Below, piece after piece: positions 35,300 through 46,306 of a stretch of DNA of 64,000 bases (position 1 is its first letter; every line of letters starts with the position of its first letter). Position numbers and translations under genes: made by a program. This DNA is from Arachis hypogaea (taxonomy: Eukaryota; Streptophyta; Magnoliopsida; Fabales; Fabaceae): assembly GCF_003086295.3 (NCBI RefSeq), contig NC_092053.1, positions 118,750,445 through 118,814,444 of the forward strand. Reading direction: 5' to 3'. The notes under the pieces were generated by a model. The model was not told the DNA's origin, did no database searches, and saw only the letters and a list, made by a program, of their open reading frames with translations.

Positions 35300-35928
35300 C
35301 TAGGCGAAGAGGTCGGCATTCTCTTGTAGGAGCCTTATTAGCTTCTGTTTCAAGTCTTCTTTCAAGTTGGCTCTTATGTTGGTATTTTTTCCGTCCTCTT
35401 GCTCGATCTGCACTTCTTCAGTCTTCCCTCCGGGCTGTGGTCGCAACTCTTCTTTAGCTCGGATTCCTCCGAGTTCAATGGTATTAACCTCCTTGCCTTT
35501 ATCTCTCAGGTTTAGGCTTTCATTGTAGCACTTTCTCGCTAGCTTCTGATCTCCCCTGATGGTGCAATTCCCTCTGGTGTTGGAAACTTCATGCAAAGAT
35601 GGGGGGTGGATACCACTGCTCCAAGCCGATTTAGAGTCGTTCTACCTATTAAGGTATTATAGGACGAGCCCACATCAATGACTATGAAGTCGATGCTTAG
35701 AGTTTTAGATTTCATCCCCTTTCCAAAAGTTGTATGTAGGGGTATGAATCCTAGTAGTTTTATGGGAGTGTCCCCCAAACCATAAAGGGTATCGGGGTAT
35801 GCCCTTAACTCTTTTTCGTCCAATCCTAGCTTGTCAAATGCTGGCTTGAACAGGATGTCTGCCAAGCTCTCCTGATCCACCAGGGTTCTGTGTAGATGGG
35901 CATTGGCGAGAATCATGGTAATTACCAC
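35300..35928 (-). pseudogene. pol: Aspartic protease region
   Basis: Reads LVDQESLADILFKPAFDKLG, where family members have a DxGS(S/A) active site, so the conserved glycine is replaced by Glu. KSKTLSIDFIVIDVGSSYNT and LIGRTTLNRLGAVVSTPHLC are the flap-side and C-terminal blocks. A frame change near 35560 leads into the connecting segment at 35300-35596. Confidence 0.82.
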
Positions 35929-36083
35929 TGGATCATTATGTCCAAGGGAAATATCCTGCTTGTCTTCTTTGGTGAAACAGATTGTTGGAAGGTCGGGTAG
36001 TTCACCCCCGACCTGGTAGACTTCTTTCAGGTGTCTCTTACGAGATCACTTTGTGAGACCTCCTCCAGCAAACCCTCCTGAGA

Positions 36084-37422
36084 TCATATGTATATGTCGC
36101 TCGTCCGTGGTTGGTCTTTTCGATCTTCTTCATCTCGCTTCCTTTTCCCATGATTGTCCAACCTTTTCATGAGATATCTATCAAGTCGGCCTTCTCTGGC
36201 CAGCTTTTTTATCACACTTTTCAAGTCATAACAATCATTTGTTGAGTGCCCATATAACTTGTGATATTCACAGTATTCGCTACGCCTTCCCCCTTTTTTG
36301 TTCTTGATGGGCCGAGGAGGAGGTAGGTTTTCAGTGTGATAAATTTTCCTGTAGATGTCAACTACGAAAACCCACAGAGGAGTATAAGAGTGATATCTGC
36401 TGGGCCTTTCAGGCCCGACTTCTTCTTTTTTCTGGGCTCTCTCTCTTTCTCCTTTGATGAGTGAGAGTGCCCAGGTCGCCAGCTTGGTTCTCATAGCCTG
36501 GCATTTTTTTCCATGTTGATGTACTTTTCAGCTCTTTCTTGTACATCACTTAAAGAAGTCGGATGCCTTTTGGAGATGGACTGAGAGAAGGGACCTTCTC
36601 GGAGTCCATTTACCAGGCCCATGATTACTGCTTCTGTAGGCAGGTCTTGAATTTCTAGGCACGCCTTGTTGAACCTTTCCATGTAGTCTCTTAGGGGTTC
36701 TCCGACCTTCTGTTTTACCCCCAGGAGACTAGGCACATACTTGACTTTGTCCTTTTGGATTGAAAACCACATAAGAAACTTACACGAGAGGTCGTCGAAA
36801 CTGGTGACCGACCTTGGAGGGAGGCTATCAAACCACTTCATCGCTACTTTTGTTAGAGTTGTCGGAAAGGCTTTGCAGCGGGTAGCATCAGAGGCATCAG
36901 CTAAATACATCTAACTTTTGAAGTTGCTCAAATGATGATTTGGATCAGTGGTTCCGTCGTAGAGATCCATGTCAGGACTTTTGAAATTTAACGGGTCTTC
37001 TCCCCTCAAAGGGGAATATTCTCAGTCAGCGCGAGAGCTCTTACCTCGGAGGTTGGATTCTAGCCTCAAGAGCTTTTCTTCAAGCTCTTTTCATCGCTCA
37101 ACCTCTCTCCTTAGGTTTCTTTCCATTTTCCTCTGTCATTTCAGTTCTTGTTCCAGCTGTTCTAACCGTCTCTAGTGGCTGTGAAGTAGCCCCATGAGGT
37201 TGGCGGCGTGAGGTTGGCGGCGTGAGGTTGCCCCCCTTTTTCTGGTTCGTGAACTTCAGAGGGGATTCCCTTTGGGTCTTTTACCCCTGAGGGGCATTCT
37301 CCATGCTGGTTATTCGCTCCTTGCAGAGTGATTATGGCTCTGTCATTGTTACCTGTGTCTTGGTGTTCTTGCTCAGATTCGGACGCGGTGTTTTTGTCCT
37401 CGTTCAGGTCGTCCACCTTCAT
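36084..37422 (-). pseudogene. gag: gag of the Tat element
   Basis: Starts at MKVDDLNEDKNTASESEQEH (ATG 37420-37422), with a Glu/Gln-rich N-terminus and coiled coil at about 37000-37160. The Retrotrans_gag core is at 36910-36491 (KWFDSLPPRSVTSFDDLSCK, GVKQKVGEPLRDYMERFN, VNGLREGPFSQSI). A CCHC-like EYCEYHKLYGHSTNDCYDLK follows at about 36250. Stops are near 37165, 36911 and 36494. Confidence 0.85.
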
Positions 37423-37440
37423 GCATTGATCTCCCAGGTC

Positions 37441-37456
37441 CCCAGAAACGGCGCCA
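37441..37456 (-). other. Primer-binding site of the Tat element
   Basis: Minus strand TGGCGCCGTTTCTGGG, one base inside the 5' LTR. It shares TGGCGCCGTT with the Asp-type site at 3390 but differs beyond; the exact primer tRNA was not assigned. Confidence 0.8.
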
Positions 37457-37457
37457 A

Positions 37458-37989
37458 TGTTACGTCGGTAACCTGAGATAGGTGGGTTAGGCTTGTAAGA
37501 TTGGCCCAAATGCAGATGGAAGATGGTCTCCGACTTGTACGCGTTCGAGAGCCGCTGTCCGAGTTGTGTATGTGAAGGAATGAGGGGGTGGTACCTGCAA
37601 TGACACTCCGATGCCTAAGTTAGCAAGGGGCAAACAGGTTTAGAAAGTATTGGAACTTAGTTTTACCTGAGTGGTTCAGTATATTTATAGTGGTGATCCA
37701 ATAACCACCGTTGGAGTAGTTTCACTTCTGAAGGTAGATAACCGTCCCTTTATCTTTGAGTTGTTGAGATATTGCTTCTGGAAGGGGATGAGAGATTTTA
37801 GGGGGCAGTTACTTATTTGAATAAGTGCTATCTGCCAGCTCATCTCGAGCCCGACCTCTTTGGGGAGGGGCTCACGTTAAACCCGACCTCTTTCCTGGGA
37901 GGTCGGTTAGGTGGTGAAGGCCAACCTTTGGATTGGACCTTTTTGGCTTACTTAGGCCTGAACCATAGTGTGGGGTCAAGGTATGAACA
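37458..37989 (-). repeat. 5' LTR of the Tat element
   Basis: Pairs with 26303-26835. The minus-strand TATAAATAT at 37681-37689 is the likely transcription promoter. Confidence 0.95.
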
Positions 37990-38094
37990 AGTTATTTTTA
38001 ATATAAGTATTTATTGCTTAAACTATTTCTTCAAAAAGAACTTAATTAAATTATTTACCCAAACAAAACTTAAATCATCCAATTAATTTTTGAA

Positions 38095-38610
38095 AGATCA
38101 CTCATTTTTTTAAAATTAATTTTAATTTTTTTTAAATTAAATTCATCTTAAAGGTTTTAAATTAATCATATGATCCTTCTATCACTTTCTTTACTAATAA
38201 CATAGAATTTTTTGATATAATACGTTAAATAATATCATAGTACACATCTAATAATCTTATTTAACTATTAACATGATTAGTTTATGAAATTAAATCAAAT
38301 CAATCTCAAATTAAAAAATTCTAAAGCTTCAAGTTCTTTTTTCAATTAAGTTTTGATTTGATCTAATTTCATAAATTTATTATATTAATAATTAATTAAG
38401 ACTCTTAGGTGTATGTTATAGTATCACTTAACGTGTTATATTAACAAATTTTGACAACATTAATAAAAAAAACTAACAAAAGAACTAACATGATTAACTT
38501 AAAATTTTTAAAAAATAAAATTGATTTAAAAAATTTTAAAAACCAATTTAAAAACTAAATAATTTTTTAGAAATAAATTTAATCATTTATTTCACATATT
38601 AAATTATTTA
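38095..38610. mobile_element. Foldback MITE
   Basis: Long imperfect palindrome. 38130-38335 (aaattaatcatatgatccttc...tttatgaaattaaatcaaatca) pairs with about 38348-38560 (tgatttgatctaatttcata...catgattaac), loop near 38340. AT-rich with no ORF. No target duplication assigned. Confidence 0.65.
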
Positions 38611-38739
38611 ACTGTTCACTATTAACATGTGAATATTCTCTTTAAATTTTTGGATCTTTTTAAAAAACTTTTGGAAAGTGAAAAAAGGAAAAAATAAGTG
38701 TAAAAATAATGTGAATATGTTAGAATTGATAGAGATAAA

Positions 38740-39447
38740 GAAGGAGGTGATTACTAAGTTTGATGTATTGTAATTTTGGGATAATAATGCGTGGGTTTGG
38801 AATTTGTGGGATCGGAAGGTGCTTCTGGAAGTTTATTAATAATAGGGGATGATATGATGTTTAGGTTGAGTAATTATTATAAAGAGGAGAGATTGTTGTG
38901 TATAGAAGAAAATTGACAAACAATAATTTTTATTTGTGCGGTTTGCTTAGTGTATGGTGTGTATACAAGAGAAAAGAAGCTTGCTGTGTGGGAAGAGTTG
39001 AGTTTTTTTTTATCGAAAATATGTCAAGTTTCTCTTTACTACTTGGGTATCTTTAATGAGGTTGTGCAGTTGGAAGAAAAGAAAGGCACTAGTGTGTTAA
39101 GAGTAATATGGAACTGGTGGATATAGAGTTGAATGACCGTAAGTTTACGTGGTTCAGGAGTCAATCGTACAGTCGATTTGATAGAATGTTGGTGAATTTG
39201 GTTTTGTTGTTATCTTTTGGAGCATTTGGGTAAAAAAAAATGATAGAATCTTTAAGAATCAAGAAACGGGTGTTGCAAGAGTAGTCAACAGGTGGATTAG
39301 GAGTTACAAAAAGTGGAATGATATTTAATCTTTTGAGTTGGTGATAATTTTTGTCAAAGATAATTAAAAATTAATTTATTTTTTCTGTTAGTACTTTTTT
39401 ATTGATGCTCCATCTTATTGAGTTGAAGTTTTTGTTTCCAAAAAAAA
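38740..39447 (+). pseudogene. LINE (L1) relic: endonuclease joined to C-terminal tail
   Basis: In changing frames reads SLLIIWDDMMFRL, VYGVYTREKKLAVWEELSFF, FNEVVQLEERKGTS and LNDRKFTWFRSQSYSRFDRM, the apurinic-endonuclease region of plant L1 elements. At about 39205 it jumps to FWSIWVKKNDRIFKNQETGV...RWIRSYKKW, a block normally after the reverse transcriptase. The whole reverse transcriptase is thus missing. It ends with a short A-run (39438-39447). Confidence 0.7.
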
Positions 39448-40984
39448 CATGCACGGCCCTTGTTATGGTATGGACCTCAAAAACATACATACATGTAGAA
39501 GTGATTTGTGATGACAGCTGCACTGCTGCGGCTGAATTGGGAGTTGGTGAAATGACCTTGCACCAGCTTTTTCAGATGAATCTGAACGCAACAAGGGTTT
39601 GTGCTGGTGTAATTGTGATTAGTCATCTGATTAGAATGTCAATTAACTTAATTATTTTTTGGTGAGTATTGGGCTAAATAAGTTGTGGAAAAAACATGTG
39701 AAGGTAGGCCAATCGATGGGCTTCGAACTCACATAGAGGTATCACTAAAAAATACACAGTGGTCTTGATTCCTAAGGTAAGACAACCACTAAAAAATACA
39801 CAGTTTTAATTCCAAAACACAAAAAAACAATAATACACAGGTATTTATCATCATCATCATCATTATACAACATCTCCAAAATATAACGTGAAATACCAAA
39901 TCTTTCACAAAATATAAAAACCACTTTCTACTTTTTTTTTTTTGGTAAGTAAACCACTTTCTACTTAAAAAAGGAAAAATTACCCCAAATCATAGGTAAC
40001 GAAAATGCTTCTATTTTGTATAACAACAAATTTATATGTACCATGATTTGTGATTCCAATCAAAATTTAATATCCGTAAAAAATATAGCGTTTTCCCAAA
40101 CTTATATCCGAAATTGGATTTATATTCAAATTTTTTATAACCAAGGCCTTTTCACATTTTTCAATTTAAATTTAAATTTAAAGTGAATAACAAAACAACA
40201 CGTAGAGTGGGTTTGGATTTTCCTTTGAAACAAATACCTAATTTTTCTAACTTTTTTAAATGGATCATTTCAAGATACAAAAGATATTTTATATTTAGAT
40301 AATATTTTTTAAAAATAGTTTATAAAAAATAATTTTTTTAAAAATTATAATATTTATATTTGATAAATTAAATTAAAAATATTTTTTAATAAAAATAAAC
40401 AATAATAATTATATTTGATAAAATAATTTTTAAAAGATAACCAAAGATGGTTTTTCTTGGTCCATTCATGTGTCCAACAAGAGCCCATATCACCAAAAAA
40501 TTGAATTTCTCTTAACATCCTCTATCTATCATCTTATATTATTTTTTTTTTATTTTTCACATTATTCCCTAATCTGTCAGACTAAGAACTAATCCGTTGC
40601 ATGCAATTCGTCGCATGCAATACTAAATCCTATTTAAGGATTTGCTGTTGACCAATAAATTACTGCATGTACAAAATGAAATTCGAATTCCCAACACATA
40701 CTTAATGAGGCTAGTGATATCATCTTATGTTTTATTAAGTACCAAAAAATCATATGTTTTTTCTGGCCCAAACACAACAAAATAATTATCACATCATCAA
40801 TAACTATTCTCTAGTTCTTTGCACGGACAAAATTTTGCCTTTCCAGAGTGCATTTGACAAAACCGAATGTACAACAGTATACAAAGTGACCAACATTAAA
40901 TTGATCACACCCATGTGTAATTCAAAAAGCCGCAACACTTATAATTCTACAAATATGGATATTTTTTGAATCTATAACTTAGAA
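39448..40984. other. Non-coding, AT-rich stretch
   Basis: No gene recognised. A phrase at about 40625-40710 (ttgctgttgaccaataaattactgcatg...) recurs in diverged form at 49960-50030, so it is probably a short dispersed repeat. Confidence 0.5.
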
Positions 40985-41279
40985 AAATCCGAACTGTTAT
41001 AGGTATTTTAAGAGTGTTATAAAAAATATTATTATATTATTGAAATATATGCTTTAAAGATAAAAGTACTAAATCCTAAATTTTTTATTCACAATCATGG
41101 AATAAGTCGTCAAAGCACTGAATATACAATTCTTCTGAATAGGAAGTGAGTAAAATGTAAAATTGACGACTTTTTAAATATTCAAAACATAAAAAAGCAA
41201 GTCGCAGAGGGTGTTGGCATAGCAAAAATCAACTTTTAAGGGATTTTTAAATATGAATTACTTATTAATTTTTAATTGT
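40985..41279. repeat. Large inverted repeat, right arm piece 2
   Basis: Inverse of about 16590-16866, including ttcacaatcatggaataagtcgtc and agcaagtcgcagagggtgttgg. Its outer edge is cut by the solo LTR at 41280. Confidence 0.85.
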
Positions 41280-41731
41280 TGTTATTTCGAAGATTACCTG
41301 AAATGTTGATTTGGGCTTGAACGTGAGGTCCAGATCCCTTTATATGACAGCATCTGACTTGTTGATGTTGAGGTATCGCCTATCCGAGTTCCTCGTGAGG
41401 AGGTAGGAGATGATACCTGCAAGATACTCCGATGCTTAAGTTAGCAAGAGTTTTAGCCAGGTTTTTAGTAGATTAGAAAGTACTTTATACCTGAGGGGTG
41501 TCAATGTATTTATAGTAGAGTTGATAACCACTTTTGTTAGAGTAGTTTTACCTTTATTGATGGATGACCGTTCCCTTTATCTGTTACTTGTTTGAACAAG
41601 TAGAGCTAAGCTCCCTATACAACGTCCGATCTCCTTAAAGAGGTCGGGTAGATGATGCAGACCGACCCTCCGAGGTTGGACCTTTTATCTTTATTAGACC
41701 TGATTTTATGTTTTGGGCCAAGGTATAAACA
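41280..41731 (-). mobile_element. Solo LTR, relative of the Tat element LTR
   Basis: TGTTATTTCG...GGTATAAACA, 452 bp. It is flanked by ATTGT (41275-41279) and ATTGC (41732-41736), a 5-bp duplication with one change. It shares 'gatactccgatgcttaagttagcaag' and 'tatttatagt' landmarks with the LTRs at 26303 and 37458 but is clearly diverged. It lies inside the inverted-repeat right arm. Confidence 0.82.
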
Positions 41732-41736
41732 ATTGC

Positions 41737-41835
41737 AAACACTTAAATTTATTGTTCCTTTGATTTTTAATCAACTATTTGAGATTCATTTTCAAGTTTT
41801 AAAGCTTTTTAAAAAATAAACTTAAATTAATGAGA
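41737..41835. repeat. Large inverted repeat, right arm piece 3 (outer end)
   Basis: Inverse of about 16475-16565 (cacttaaatttattgttcctttgatttttaatc...agctttttaaaaaa). Similarity ends at about 41835. Confidence 0.8.
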
Positions 41836-41960
41836 GACTTAATAATTTTTAACCATATACACGAGTAAATTATCAGTTTTATTTATAGAAATACACAAAC
41901 TTAACAAATTAACAAAAATAAATTATATACCCATGAAAAATAGCTTCCGTGCGACAAAAA

Positions 41961-42463
41961 TAGGAGTAGTAAACGGGCCTAAATGCGTTGGGCCGGCCCG
42001 CGTAACCCGCCGAAAAAGGCTGGCTGGGTTTTAAAATTGAGACTGCTATACTTCGAAAGGCCGCCTAACTCGCACCGCTTAAACCGCGGGTTTTGACGGG
42101 CTTTGGCGGGCGGGGCAGGCCTCCTCGGCTTGCCCAACCCATTTTTTTGCAAATGTTAATTTTATTTTTTTGTTTCAAAAAACTTGATTTTATGATTATG
42201 TTTATTACATATTTATAATTACAAGACTTCAATATTTATGAATTTAGAAATTATAATTTTTTTGTCTTTAGAAATTATAAATTTATTAAAATAGTTGCAA
42301 AATTATATATATTATTTAATATTTAATAATAATAAAAATTTGACGGGCTTGGCCCGCCAGCCTGCCGTTAGGTGGAACGGGATGAAGTTTCAAGACCGCC
42401 TTATTAAGCGAGACGGGGTGAACTTTTGGCAGGACAGGACAGCTTTCCCTTTTGCCACCCCTA
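41961..42463. mobile_element. hAT-type MITE nested in a MULE-like fragment
   Basis: Ends TAGGAGTAGTAAACGGG and its imperfect inverse ...TTTTGCCACCCCTA, with an 8-bp duplication GACAAAAA/GGCAAAAA (41953-41960, 42464-42471). Subterminal GC-rich blocks (cgggcctaaatgcgttgggcc; gacgggcttggcccgcc) surround an AT-rich core. The host sequence (41850-41960) resembles the subterminal region of the element at 17607 (acccatgaaaaatagcttccgtgcgacaaaa). Confidence 0.75.
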
Positions 42464-42648
42464 GGCAAAAATGTCCAAAAGTTAAATGAGCATTATTTTG
42501 TAATCATCTTATGTGGTCCGTTAACATCTTAGCTAATTGAACTCTAGCAAAGTTCGTCTTTTCAACTTCCCTAACTTGTTTTCTAATTAGAGAAAAAGCT
42601 TTGCTCGATTATGGCGCAACCATCCTCCCCAACCCATGACACTACGAG

Positions 42649-42858
42649 AAGGGCATTGATTATTGACAACCATTCCGATGCATAGCCGTTGGAAAAACAA
42701 GAGGACATCGCTAAATTATGCTAGTTTTATTTTTGTTCGAGGCTTATATTTATAATCGGTAGTTGTTTGTAAACTTTGGCATAATCTTGGTGCCAATCGG
42801 TAGTTGTTTGAGGCTTATATTATCAACGTAGTATTGTTGACAAACAAGCTGTCGGTAG
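42649..42858 (+). mobile_element. CACTA left terminus, fragment
   Basis: CACTACGAGAAGGGC at 42649 followed by repeated aatcggtagttgtttg phrases (about 42755 and 42798). The matching far end may be the decayed terminus at 44373, but flanks do not show a shared 3-bp duplication. Confidence 0.5.
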
Positions 42859-43191
42859 TGTTGTGATAAGATTGCCTGAGGTGGATGCCCATTTTCCACA
42901 AGGCTCAGGTTTTCAAGGGGAATCATATTTAATGAAGTTTGAAAATGATGTCCATATATGCCTATAAATAGAGAACCTGATATGAAGTAATATACACAAA
43001 CATAACAATAAACAAATCAATTCTCTCTCTTTCTTTACGAATACTTCTCTCTCTTTATATATATACATTACAACATATAATATTAGTAAATACATATATG
43101 AATTATTGTTATTGAGTTAATTATATTAATACTAGAGTCTTCTATTTATACATCTTTATTTTATATTTAGTATATCTTTATTTATTTTACA
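42859..43191 (+). repeat. Copia LTR (5')
   Basis: TGTTGTGATAAG...ATTTTACA with a TATA box (cctataaatag, about 42961-42971) and a CT-rich leader. The primer site ACACGTTATCAGCACGAG follows directly at 43192. The start is approximate. Confidence 0.65.
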
Positions 43192-43254
43192 ACACGTTAT
43201 CAGCACGAGACTCTGATCAAATTTTTAAGAAGACTCAGGTAACAAATTTTCATT

Positions 43255-43890
43255 ATGTCGAAGCTATTTCATCTTGAATTCAATGCTCTTGATATATTTG
43301 AAAACAATTATTTATCATGGATATTAGATGCTGAAATCCATCTTGATTCAATGGATCTTGGAGATACCATTAAGGCTGAAAATAATGCATTCCAGAAGGA
43401 TAAAGCCAAAGCCTTGATTTTTCTTCGTCGTCATCTTGACGAAGGATTGAAAAATGAATATCTCACATTAAAAGATCATGCAAATCTTTGGAAAGACCTT
43501 GAAGAAAGGTACAATCATCAAAAGACGGTGATACTTCCTCAAGCCCGATATGAATGGACGCACTTGCGTCTACAGGATTTTAAGTCTATAAATGAATATA
43601 ATTATGCAATGTTTCGAATCACCTCACGAATGAAATTATGTGGGGAAAAGATAACTGATAATGATATGTTGGAGAAAACTTTCTTGACCTTCCATGCCTC
43701 GAATGTGCTCCTGCAGCAGCTGTATCGAGAAAAAGAATTTAAAAAATATTCCGAGTTAATTTCTTGCCTTCTTGTTGCTGAATGCAACAATGAATTACTT
43801 TTAAGGAATCATGAAGCGCGTCCAGCTGGCGTAGCCCCATTTCCTGAAGTAAATGTGGAAAATCATTACCCCAGAAGAGGAAAATGGTAA
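43255..43890 (+). CDS. gag: Copia gag (UBN2 type), truncated element
   Basis: A clean 211-codon frame: MSKLFHLEFNALDIFENNYL..., LWKDLEERYNHQKTVILPQA, HLRLQDFKSINEYNYAMFRI, TFLTFHASNVLLQQLYREKE. This is the UBN2/copia gag domain. The zinc knuckle that should follow is degraded (YFRCGGKC at about 44000) after a stop at 43888. Nothing of protease, integrase or reverse transcriptase remains before CACTA-like sequence begins near 44150. It is the longest intact frame of the copia type in the window, but its element is dead. Confidence 0.8.
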   Translation: MSKLFHLEFNALDIFENNYLSWILDAEIHLDSMDLGDTIKAENNAFQKDKAKALIFLRRHLDEGLKNEYLTLKDHANLWKDLEERYNHQKTVILPQARYEWTHLRLQDFKSINEYNYAMFRITSRMKLCGEKITDNDMLEKTFLTFHASNVLLQQLYREKEFKKYSELISCLLVAECNNELLLRNHEARPAGVAPFPEVNVENHYPRRGKW

Positions 43891-44149
43891 CAAGAAAAAT
43901 TATGGAAGGAAAATGAATTATGTTCAAAAGAGAGGATCTCACCAGAAGTGGGATAAAGAAAGAAATATTGGGTAAAATAAATCAATAGAGGATAAGTATT
44001 TCCGTTGTGGTGGAAAGTGTAATTGATTATTTAGATTTCTTTTTCAAATATTAATATTAATTATCGTCGAATTTTATATTGACCATATCTCATAATAATC
44101 TTAATTAAATTTATTTTAAGTGTTTTTTTGTTTCTCATTATTGTTGGAT

Positions 44150-44373
44150 ATTGCGTCGAATATATCTGACGGTAACTGATATTTGAAATTTTTTTTTCGA
44201 GTTGTTTTCGTTGACATTACTGTCATATTTTTTTTGTCGGTAACGACTACTCAGATTTGTCATTTTGCACATCATTTTTGTCGGATTAATCCAACAGTAA
44301 TAACTATAACCGTTGATTTCGCATATGAAATTTGATAGTAAATCTGACGGTAGTCAGCATTTTTTTTGCAATG
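44150..44373 (-). mobile_element. CACTA right terminus, decayed
   Basis: Repeated 'gtcggattaatccaacagtaa' / 'atctgacggtaact' units, closing with ...GCATTTTTTTTGCAATG. Reversed this is CATTGCAAAAAAAATGCTGACTACC, a worn form of a CACTACAAGAAAA terminus. Confidence 0.55.
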
Positions 44374-46299
44374 AACCTTCCCTTCTTCTCACTGTATGTG
44401 CCCCTTCTTTCTAGGTTTTCTCTCTCTTCGTAGCTCCAATCAAAATTCTATTATTGCCATTGTATTCATGGTGATTTTCTCTTCAATTTTGTTGGTTTAC
44501 ATTTTTTTATTAATCATATTTTTTCTATCGTTTTTAGTGTCCTTATTTTTTGACACTTTGACTTTGGGTCTAAGTGAATTTTAATTTTTTGTAAATTTTG
44601 GGGTCATTTTCAAGAGTTGTGTGCTGTTGTTTTTGCTGTTATTGACGAATTTAATAGGTTAATTTGCCCAATAAATTAGTTTCTATTGGTATTAAACATT
44701 AATTGAAATAGAGAATTATAGATTAATACAAGTGAAAATAATTTATGCATTGAAAAATGTTTCTTTTATAAATTATTGTATGCTTAGGATAGAGATTTAA
44801 GTTCTTAGAATAGAGTTGTAGAATGAGAGAGGCTAAATAATACTGTAAGGAAGCTAATTCCTTCGCCTCATAGTAATTCTTAGGAATGTTGTTTGTTTCG
44901 GAAACTTGTTCATTAACAAAGGTGCCCCACTAGTCAAATGAATATCGGGTTTGATTTGCCTCAGTCTTAATACCATCATTCTAACCGTGACAAACAATCT
45001 AGAATGAACACAATCATCAAACCTAGCTGCTTTCGGATAAATCTCTTATTCAACATTCTCCATATTACTAACACGAATTGCATTAAATATTATATTATCT
45101 CATTATATTTCCTACAGTTACCTCCCGATTAATTTCTTTCAAGAGATAACTTCTCTTACATTAGCCTTTCTTGACCGACCTTTAAACCTATTGGCTATTA
45201 ATGCAAAACAATTAATCTCGTCTACATTAACTTCTCCATATTTAGTCCATATGCAAGACCAAGGCTTGAACCCATGACAGTAAAAGTGGTTGGTTATATC
45301 GCCAGCACGTAAATACTTTGTGATCGATGCTTACTAGACGGACATCTAGATACCGCTTTCGACAAAAAAAGATTTGGTGTTAAACACATACGCCACAAAA
45401 ATACTCAGATTTTATTCTACCGTTGAGCGTTACTTCTATCTATCGTACATTCACAAATAATAATTTAAAATTATCGTACCACAAAGTTCAAACAACTTAA
45501 GTATTAACAAAATTATAACATTAATTTTTTTACAAAATTTTGACAGTATTTTCCTTAAATTAGAAGCATCCACCAAACAATATTCTAATTTCTTTTAGAA
45601 TTAAAGCAACATAAACATCAGTGACATCAGAAATTCAAAACTTTTTAGAAAAATTATGGCTGAATTTTTTCTTAAATTAGAGGTCTCAACCAAACAACAT
45701 TTTCAATTTTCACAAAGTAAATAATATCAAACAAGCATTTAACTAAACATAGGGACAGACTCAAGGGGGACCTCCCAAACAAATTTTAAACTCATATACT
45801 ATTATAATAGATGCATTGTATAAAGTAAAACTTAATAGTATAGTGATAGTAAAAAAAGTTGATATTTTTTATGCATTAAGATCCAAATTTCTCTACATGT
45901 ATTTATATTATTTGTATTTTTATATTTGATTTAGAGTTTTTTTTAACATATTTTTAAATATTAATTTTAATATCTATAATCATATAAAAAATACTTTAAT
46001 ATTATTTATAATAATATTATTCTTTTTCTAATTTTATTTAGTTGTTTCTTTTGTATTATTTTTCTATTAATTTTTACTCCTATATATTATTATATAAAAA
46101 TACTTTAATATATTTTAAATTCATATAACAAAATTGTTAGTGCAATTAATTTATATTATTTTATGTCGTATCTTTTAATGATATAAAACACAAAAATATC
46201 TCACTATCACATAAATACTTAATAAAATAATAGATAATTTTATATTTTATTAGATGTAAAACCATAAAAAAATTATAAAAACTTAGATAATTCTTTGAT
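44374..46299. other. Non-coding stretch
   Basis: No gene recognised. A CT-rich leader-like patch lies at 44380-44560; the rest is AT-rich (45780-46290). Confidence 0.5.
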
Positions 46300-46306
46300 T
46301 TGACAA

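Larger units (their letters stand above)
26303..37989 (-). mobile_element. Ty3/gypsy Tat-lineage LTR retrotransposon, end to end
   Basis: Two ~533-bp LTRs (26303-26835 and 37458-37989) begin TGTTA and end AACA on the plus strand. They are flanked by a perfect 5-bp duplication AGTTA (26298-26302, 37990-37994). On the minus strand the order is 5' LTR, primer site, gag, protease, reverse transcriptase, RNase H, archaeal-type RNase H, integrase. A ~5.5-kb 3' region follows, holding an antisense extra ORF, then polypurine tract and 3' LTR. A second RNase H is characteristic of the Tat lineage. Every coding domain carries stops or frameshifts, so it is non-autonomous now. A solo LTR is nested at 27671-29653. 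LTRs remain close, with only a few differences in the first 100 bp. Confidence 0.95.

Noticed and set aside
40625..40710. SINE
   Set aside because: Shares a phrase with 49960-50030 but no A/B box pair, tail or target duplication could be shown.
42649..44373. One CACTA element spanning both termini with the copia gag inside
   Set aside because: The flanks (tga / aac) do not match as a 3-bp duplication and the subterminal motifs differ, so the two ends are reported separately.
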